Source of the DNA: Bacillota bacterium
GTDB lineage: Bacteria; Bacillota; Clostridia; Peptostreptococcales; Natronincolaceae
DNA: 20,073 bases
Direction of reading: 5' to 3'
Assembly (NCBI GenBank): GCA_023387935.1
Contig: JAEWHG010000005.1
Span: 1-20,073, forward strand
Both the position numbers and the translations under genes were made by a program. Below, one piece after another: positions 14,814 through 20,073 of the stretch; position 1 is the first letter of the stretch; every line of letters starts with the position of its first letter. Under the pieces are notes generated by a model. The model ran no database searches and was not told the DNA's origin. It worked only from the letters and a program-made list of their open reading frames with translations.

Positions 14814-15626
14814 CTAGTAAATATTCATACCGCTAAATATTTCTATCATCTCTTTTCGAAGATTATTTGTAATCTCAAGTCTTTCTTTAGGAGGCAATTC
14901 ATAAACATCTTTATTAAATAAATAATTTTGAAGCTCTATTTCTTTAATCAGCATTTTAGTATGAAAAATGTTTGACTGGTAAACATTCATATCAATTGCA
15001 TCGTATTTTTTCAACGTTTCGTCATCTATATAATCCTGAATGGATGTGATGTTATGATCAATATAAAATTTCTTTCCTTCAACATCCCTTGTAAACCCTC
15101 TAACTCGATAATCAATTGTAATAATATCAGAGTCAAAGCTACCAATTAAATAATCAAGCGCATTCAGAGGCGAAATTGTCCCGCAAGTGGATACATCAAT
15201 ATCTACCCGAAAAGTGGATATAGCCTGATCCGGATGATACTCAGGATAAGTGTGTACTGTAACATGACTTTTATCCAAATGTGCCAAAACAGTGTCCCTC
15301 TGTGCAATAACAAAGTCTCCCTTATTACAAGACTTATCAATTAAATTTTCCGCCAAGGCTTCTTCTGTAATAAGAATAGTAACTGAAGCTCCCTGAGGAT
15401 CATAGTCTTGCTTTGAGATATTTAAAACATGTGCTCCAATAGTTTCTGTTACATCACATAAAATCTTTGTCAATCTTTCTGAGTTATATTGTTCATCAAT
15501 ATACTCAATATATGCTTTTTGCGCTTTCTCACTTTTTGCATAGCAAACATCATAGATGTTGAAGCTAAGTGTTTTTGTGAGGTTATTAAAGCCATACAAA
15601 GTCAGCTTTTTTTCCAACCCTAACAT
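14814..15626 (-). CDS. speD: S-adenosylmethionine decarboxylase proenzyme
   Basis: A 270-residue proenzyme of the longer type known from Escherichia coli, not the 120-residue type common in Bacillus and archaea. It cleaves itself at Lys-Ser in AHLDKSHVTVHTYPE (residues 119-120 from the chosen start), which creates the pyruvoyl group. The conserved cysteine is in DVSTCGTISPLNALDYLI. It supplies the aminopropyl donor for SpeE. The ATG at 15626 is preferred over an overlapping GTG at 15629 because the AAAGG ribosome site is better spaced. First gene of the operon, with a promoter 35 bases upstream. Confidence 0.95.
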   Translation of the reverse strand: MLGLEKKLTLYGFNNLTKTLSFNIYDVCYAKSEKAQKAYIEYIDEQYNSERLTKILCDVTETIGAHVLNISKQDYDPQGASVTILITEEALAENLIDKSCNKGDFVIAQRDTVLAHLDKSHVTVHTYPEYHPDQAISTFRVDIDVSTCGTISPLNALDYLIGSFDSDIITIDYRVRGFTRDVEGKKFYIDHNITSIQDYIDDETLKKYDAIDMNVYQSNIFHTKMLIKEIELQNYLFNKDVYELPPKERLEITNNLRKEMIEIFSGMNIY

Positions 15627-15659
15627 CACAGCCTTTCTTTTTAATTTAAAATTCAGCTT

Positions 15660-15688
15660 ATCATAGCATCTTTAAACAAAAAAGACAA
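15660..15688 (-). promoter_or_regulatory. Promoter of the speDAEB operon
   Basis: The minus strand has TTGTCT (15683-15688), a 17-base spacer and TATGAT (15660-15665) preceded by TGC, an extended -10. The leader is about 30 bases and unstructured. No riboswitch is visible. Confidence 0.6.
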
Positions 15689-15903
15689 CAAATATTTTTA
15701 ACTATTATTTACTACTTAATCCTTATTAGATTAGCTATCAGGTTTTTCTTATGATACCCTTCTTATGCTCCATTAATCCAAATAATTAGTAAATTAAATA
15801 GGACTTACCCAATAAAGTTTAACGTGTTCTGTTGACTACATAAGAGCAGCACCTTTCCTTATCACTACTGTTTTTATTTCATATAAAAACATACCTTCTT
15901 ATG
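15689..15903. other. AT-rich spacer with two small dyads, no gene seen
   Basis: Most of the 344-base stretch between the spe operon and the transporter. It contains TATCA-N11-TGATA (15736-15756) upstream of the spe promoter and GTTTTTAT-N5-ATAAAAAC (15870-15890). Either could be a binding site, but short AT-rich dyads also arise by chance. No coding frame with a ribosome site was found. Confidence 0.4.
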
Positions 15904-15955
15904 CAATTAAAAGCCATGTAAATATCATTATAAAACAAATGATGTTTACGCGGCT
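15904..15955 (-). terminator. Rho-independent terminator of the ABC transporter operon
   Basis: An 18-base stem (15912-15929 with 15938-15955). The imperfect positions become G-U pairs on the minus strand, and GGCTTTTAATTGC follows the stem there. It begins 16 bases after the stop of the last permease gene. Confidence 0.75.
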
Positions 15956-15970
15956 CTGTAATTACGTTAT

Positions 15971-17446
15971 TTATTTAGCTGTAGAATCAGTAGCAGGTTT
16001 ACTATCACTTAATGTAACAACTTTAGGCTTAATTGTAGTTTTCCAAGCATGCATTGCAAGAGATACTGCTATTACGCCATATGCTACAAACACCCTGAAA
16101 TACTCACCAATCTGTGCATTGTTAAATAACTCCTTACCCGCTTGAGGTGCTACTGTAAACAATGTGTGGAATAGCACTACTCCTATTAATGCCTGCTTAT
16201 TTGTAGCCTTTTGAACCGATGCGCCACCTACCAGAAGGGCGGCTATTGCAAACTGAGCTACCTGAGTATGGGCACCATAGGTTGAAAAGGTACCAATATT
16301 TTGCAGATAAATCAATTGTCCCCAACACGCAAGTACGGTTGATATAATCATTGCTATTATTCTAGTTCTATCTACATTGATTCCAGCTGCATTTGCAACA
16401 GTACGACTTTGACCCACTGTGCGCATATTTTGACCTAGCCTCGTACGCAAAAGCATATTATTAAACATACATAATGCTACGATACATAAGTAGGTTGTAA
16501 CTGGAATATTAACATATAAAAGAATTTTCTCTATTGGCTTTATATATGTTAGAGCGTAGAATATTCCAGCTGTTATTATAATCGAAATTGGCTTATTCAT
16601 ACTATATTCAGTTTCTTTCTTTATAAGCTTATTATAGATAATTCTCCAAAACTGCAATATTGCCACAGCTCCTAAGCCAATCATGACTGCATGAAGTAGT
16701 AGTAATCGATCTGTAGCAAGAAAACCTTCAACTGATGGAATAAAGGTTGAAGCATAAACCACAACTGCCATTCCAAGAATAGCTAAGTCTTTTACTAGGG
16801 AAACTCCTGTTTTCTTAACTATATTAAATATTACCTTAAATAGGATTACTGCAACAGCTACATAGAAGAAAATTTCAACTAACTTCAGCATTGAAACAGT
16901 ATCAAGGGAGTATTTTAGATTATTAGCTAAGTCTATGGTATTCTTAACTCCAATTCCTCCATTAATTATTAAGGTGTCATTTTGAACTGGAATAACTCCA
17001 CCTATAATATAAAGGAACAATAGCTGATACAGTCCATCTGCGAAATAGCCCAGTACCATTCCTGCAATCATTTCTGCACCCTTCATTTTATTAAATAGCT
17101 TACCTACCATCCAACCAAATACTATTGCAATTGGAGTTGACATTACTACACTTAATAAAAATCCTTGAATCCCTGTAAATCCCCAATAAACTACCCAGAA
17201 CATTGCTATTTGAGCCGCTATAGCTCCTATTGTTAAACCAAAGTTAAGTCCCATTCCAGCTAAAACAGGTACCAATAGAGCTAAAACCATAAATCCATTT
17301 CTACCAATACGAGTAAATAACTCTCCTGCAACAAAGGTTAAAGGGTTTTTTGAAGCATATATAGCTGCTATACATAAAATTATAAATAAAATAACAACTT
17401 TATTATCATTTATTATATTTAGTGCCTTATTTTTTAATTTATTCAT
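15971..17446 (-). CDS. ABC transporter permease, enlarged BPD_transp_2 type
   Basis: A 491-residue polytopic membrane protein of the branched-chain amino acid/ribose/nucleoside permease family. It shares with its neighbour the segment LNFG(L/I)(T/S)(I/L)G near residue 68, and near the C-terminus the cytoplasmic AGINVDRTRI loop that contacts the ATPase, followed by ALLVGGAS. Compared with the 353-residue partner it has about 140 more residues, much of it extra hydrophobic segments between about 185 and 320, plus a hydrophilic tail rich in Thr, Ser and Lys. The ATG has an AAAGGAGGTAAT site and overlaps the previous stop codon by one base. It forms a heterodimeric channel with the next gene. Substrate unknown, nucleosides being a fair guess. 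Confidence 0.88.
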   Translation of the reverse strand: MNKLKNKALNIINDNKVVILFIILCIAAIYASKNPLTFVAGELFTRIGRNGFMVLALLVPVLAGMGLNFGLTIGAIAAQIAMFWVVYWGFTGIQGFLLSVVMSTPIAIVFGWMVGKLFNKMKGAEMIAGMVLGYFADGLYQLLFLYIIGGVIPVQNDTLIINGGIGVKNTIDLANNLKYSLDTVSMLKLVEIFFYVAVAVILFKVIFNIVKKTGVSLVKDLAILGMAVVVYASTFIPSVEGFLATDRLLLLHAVMIGLGAVAILQFWRIIYNKLIKKETEYSMNKPISIIITAGIFYALTYIKPIEKILLYVNIPVTTYLCIVALCMFNNMLLRTRLGQNMRTVGQSRTVANAAGINVDRTRIIAMIISTVLACWGQLIYLQNIGTFSTYGAHTQVAQFAIAALLVGGASVQKATNKQALIGVVLFHTLFTVAPQAGKELFNNAQIGEYFRVFVAYGVIAVSLAMHAWKTTIKPKVVTLSDSKPATDSTAK

Positions 17447-18507
17447 TATTTATTACCTCCTTTTGCCTTAGACAGAGCATATAGAATTATGCCATTGGAG
17501 ATAATTAGTCTTATTACATCTGAAAGGTTGCCTTCGGGCATTAGCTTATTTGCTACAGGTAGCCCAACAGCTAAAATTCCTTGGAATAAGAAAGCACCGA
17601 TGATAACATGGGAAATTTTTGCTCTAGTAGTACTAGCCCCTCCTATAAGGACTGCTGCAACTGAGTTAAATCCCATCATTAGAGGAGCATTATATAACTG
17701 TAAAAAGCCATAACTCTGAGCATATGTGATTATACCAACTGCAGCTAATGCAGTGGATAACGCCGTACCAAGTATTCTCATCTTATTCACATTGATTCCC
17801 GATGAGCGAGTAAACAATGGATTAGCTCCTACGGCACTCATTGCAATTCCTGCCTTACTACGCATAAACAGCCACACTACACCGCATGTAAATAAGAAAA
17901 ATAATATTAACCCTGTTGGAATATATAATCCGGTTACAGGATCTCCGATATTAAATCCTAAAGTTTTATTAAATACTTGCCCGAAGCTACTTTCTAAACT
18001 AATGGTATTTCTCATACCTTGACCACCTAAAGGCCATATGAGATTCCCATTTTTAAAAGGTAGCGATAACCAAATCATGTTCATAAATGCAATTACAGAG
18101 AAACCTACATAGGTAGAAACTGTCATTTCTGAACCTTTTACTTTATTTAGTAATGCCCCATATCCAATACCCAATAGACTTGCTATTCCAACTCCAATCA
18201 GCATGGCAGTAAGTATACTGATCCAAGGATTCCCAATTCCCATTTCTATGGTCATTGTTGCTCCTAATAATCCCCCTACGATACCTAGCGAAATACCAAA
18301 ATTAAGACCTATTCCACATTGGACAGCTGGCACCATTGCAAGAACTAAAATCCCATACATTGCCCATCTTCGTATTGCATCGCCTAGAAGACTTGGTACA
18401 CTAAGACCTAAGGGAGCCGATATCATCAGCATAAAAAGAAAAAAGCTTACTATAATAATTCTTGGAAGACCTACGTTATCATAAATATTGTTAATTCTTT
18501 CACGCAT
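17446..18507 (-). CDS. ABC transporter permease, NupP-like
   Basis: A 353-residue permease of the BPD_transp_2 family, the size expected for NupP/YufP-like proteins. About eight to ten membrane segments are visible, with GIGLNFGISLGIVGG near 65-79, KVKGSEMTVSTYVGF near 122-136, the ATPase-contact loop ANPLFTRSSGINVNKMR (228-243) and SVAAVLIGGAS (282-292). I place the start at the ATG at 18507, which overlaps the ATPase stop codon by 8 bases and has a GAAGGTG site. The frame stays open about 100 bases further upstream but only inside the ATPase gene. Coupled to both neighbours, so the transporter is made as one unit. Confidence 0.9.
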   Translation of the reverse strand: MRERINNIYDNVGLPRIIIVSFFLFMLMISAPLGLSVPSLLGDAIRRWAMYGILVLAMVPAVQCGIGLNFGISLGIVGGLLGATMTIEMGIGNPWISILTAMLIGVGIASLLGIGYGALLNKVKGSEMTVSTYVGFSVIAFMNMIWLSLPFKNGNLIWPLGGQGMRNTISLESSFGQVFNKTLGFNIGDPVTGLYIPTGLILFFLFTCGVVWLFMRSKAGIAMSAVGANPLFTRSSGINVNKMRILGTALSTALAAVGIITYAQSYGFLQLYNAPLMMGFNSVAAVLIGGASTTRAKISHVIIGAFLFQGILAVGLPVANKLMPEGNLSDVIRLIISNGIILYALSKAKGGNK

Positions 18508-20073
18508 GCTTTGCACCTTCTTTCCTTGCTCCTGCCATTGCCAGTCCAAACTCTGCATCAGGTGAATCTGGATCCAATATTGCAGCAAGCTTTCCTTCAG
18601 AAACAATTGCTATACGATCACAAAGCGAACGCAGCTCTACAAGCTCAGAGCTTACCATAATTATTGTTAATCCTTCTTCACGATTAAGCTTTACTAAGTA
18701 TTCAAGCACCAGCTTCTTAGCTCCAATATCAATCCCTCTAGTTGGTTCTGAAACGATTAGTATATTAGGCTTTATAGTCAATGCGCTCGCAAGACAAACT
18801 TTTTGCTGATTACCACCAGAAAGACTTCCTGCAGTTTGTTTAGGTCCAGTACAGCGAATATCCAATAGCTTTATCATATTAAGAGCATGATTTCTTGCTT
18901 TTTTCTGATCAAATAACTTTATTCCACCAAATTTAACAAGAAAATCATCTTTCACTTGCATAGCTTTAAATATAATATTTTGCTCAATTGATTCATCTAA
19001 TAAAAGACCTACGCCTCTCCTATCCTCGGAAACACATGCTACTCCATTAGATAGTGCAGCCCCCAACTTAGAAAGATCTAGTTCTTCGCCAAACACACTT
19101 ACAGTGCCTTCCGTATCGTATAGACCCATTATGCCATTCGGTATTCCTATTTTCCCTTGTCCTGCGAGACCACCTATTCCAAAAATTTCACCTTTTCGAA
19201 TATTTAGATCGATTCCATTAACCTTTTCTCCAGGCATACTTACATAAAAATTCTTCATTGTAACAGCTACATTTTCATCACTGAGTACACGATGATCATC
19301 TATATCATCAACTAACTTTTCTACCCTTCTTCCGATCATAAGCTCTGCAATTTCCACTGCAGATGTATCTTTAACTTCTTTTCGTGCTACAAACTCTCCG
19401 TCACGGAGAACTGTAAGGCTATCCGCTACAGCCATAACTTCATCCAATCTATGAGTAATAAAAATAATTGCTATACCCTTATCAGCTATCAATTTCATAA
19501 TTTCTAAAAGACGCTCTGCTTCACTTTCTGTTAATACCGCTGTAGGCTCATCAAATACTAATAATTTTATTCCTGTTTTATCAATTTCTCTTGCTATTTC
19601 AACGAATTGCATATACCCAATGGGCAATCCTGCAATTTTAACGTATTCTTCGATATTAAGTCCAATATCACCAAGAGCCTTTTTTGAATCTTTTTTCATC
19701 TTATTAAAATCTAAGCTTTCCAAACTTTTTCCAAATAACCTACTTAAAAACGTAGGTTTACTTATTTCTCTACCTACTTTGATATTCTCTGTAACTGTAA
19801 ATCCTGGAATCAACATAAATTCCTGATGTACCATTCCGATTCCGAAGTTCATTGCGTTGTGTGGAGCATCTATTACTACCTTTTCCCCCTCAATTTCAAC
19901 AGTTCCTTCAAAACCTCCAGTAGAATGTATGACTGGCATACCAAACAGAATATTCATTAATGTAGATTTACCCGCACCATTTTCTCCCATTAATGCATGT
20001 ATTTCACCTGGCTTTATATGCAAGTTCACATTTTTAAGTACACGATTTCCATAATACTCCTTAGATATGTTGT
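18500..20073 (-). CDS. Double-domain ABC ATPase, NupO/RbsA-like, 5' end outside window
   Basis: At least 523 residues are visible; the frame continues open through the right edge with ISKEYYGNRVLKN, so the true start is not in the window. It carries two nucleotide-binding halves in one chain. The first has Walker A GENGAGKS (about 29-36), Walker B LLVFDEPTAV and a degenerate signature (GYMQFVEIARE). The second has a degenerate Walker A (GLAGQGK), a good signature LSGGNQQK, and SEPTRGID, where the usual Walker B aspartate is replaced by serine. This is the plan of importers for ribose, galactose and nucleosides. With the two different permeases it matches the BmpA-NupOPQ type, whose lipoprotein would be expected upstream, beyond the window. 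Confidence 0.92.
   Translation of the reverse strand, partial: NISKEYYGNRVLKNVNLHIKPGEIHALMGENGAGKSTLMNILFGMPVIHSTGGFEGTVEIEGEKVVIDAPHNAMNFGIGMVHQEFMLIPGFTVTENIKVGREISKPTFLSRLFGKSLESLDFNKMKKDSKKALGDIGLNIEEYVKIAGLPIGYMQFVEIAREIDKTGIKLLVFDEPTAVLTESEAERLLEIMKLIADKGIAIIFITHRLDEVMAVADSLTVLRDGEFVARKEVKDTSAVEIAELMIGRRVEKLVDDIDDHRVLSDENVAVTMKNFYVSMPGEKVNGIDLNIRKGEIFGIGGLAGQGKIGIPNGIMGLYDTEGTVSVFGEELDLSKLGAALSNGVACVSEDRRGVGLLLDESIEQNIIFKAMQVKDDFLVKFGGIKLFDQKKARNHALNMIKLLDIRCTGPKQTAGSLSGGNQQKVCLASALTIKPNILIVSEPTRGIDIGAKKLVLEYLVKLNREEGLTIIMVSSELVELRSLCDRIAIVSEGKLAAILDPDSPDAEFGLAMAGARKEGAKHA

Noticed and set aside
18508..18606. Longer start for the NupP-like permease
   Set aside because: The extension lies wholly within the ATPase gene, has no ribosome site and is not hydrophobic or family-like; the ATG at 18507 fits.

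Overview
The window is AT-rich, densely packed DNA that looks like a chromosomal segment of an anaerobic Firmicute of the class Clostridia. This is inferred from strong AGGAGG/GGGGGA ribosome sites, the indirect Gln/Asn tRNA charging genes gatCAB, a (Re)-citrate synthase next to aconitase, a C_GCAxxG_C_C protein, and an ECF sigma factor paired with a large membrane anti-sigma protein. All genes but two lie on the minus strand. I see no mobile element, phage, tRNA, rRNA or CRISPR array.

Layout from low to high coordinate. 1-1485: 5' part of aconitase and, upstream of it, a Re-type citrate synthase, forming a start-of-TCA operon that would make citrate and isocitrate for glutamate synthesis. 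It has a good promoter and a palindromic operator candidate. 1898-5103: gatC-gatA-gatB with a consensus-like promoter and a clean terminator. 5362-5850 (plus): C_GCAxxG_C_C protein followed by a stem-loop and a perfect 17-bp terminator. 6302-6523 (plus): unrecognised two-helix small membrane protein. 6741-8165: an old-yellow-enzyme type flavin oxidoreductase and a 109-residue protein of unknown function, with a terminator-like hairpin in the leader. 8473-10343: ECF sigma factor and its overlapping anti-sigma gene. 10602-11435: endonuclease IV. 11647-15626: speD-speA-speE-speB, one tightly coupled operon that makes spermidine from arginine and S-adenosylmethionine through agmatine and putrescine. 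15971-20073: two permeases and the duplicated ATPase of a BmpA/NupOPQ-like ABC importer. The ATPase runs off the right edge, so the binding protein would lie outside.

The operons are separated by recognisable terminators, and several starts are moved inward from the longest ORF because an ATG with a better placed ribosome site is visible (gatA, gatC, nfo, speD, the oxidoreductase, one permease).

Most of the window is conserved core metabolism. I do not see a convincing new multi-gene system. The parts most worth a second look are the operator palindrome in front of the Re-citrate synthase, the inverted repeat over the promoter of the C_GCAxxG_C_C gene, the leader hairpin of the oxidoreductase operon, the orphan small membrane protein with its structured surroundings, and the enlarged permease.
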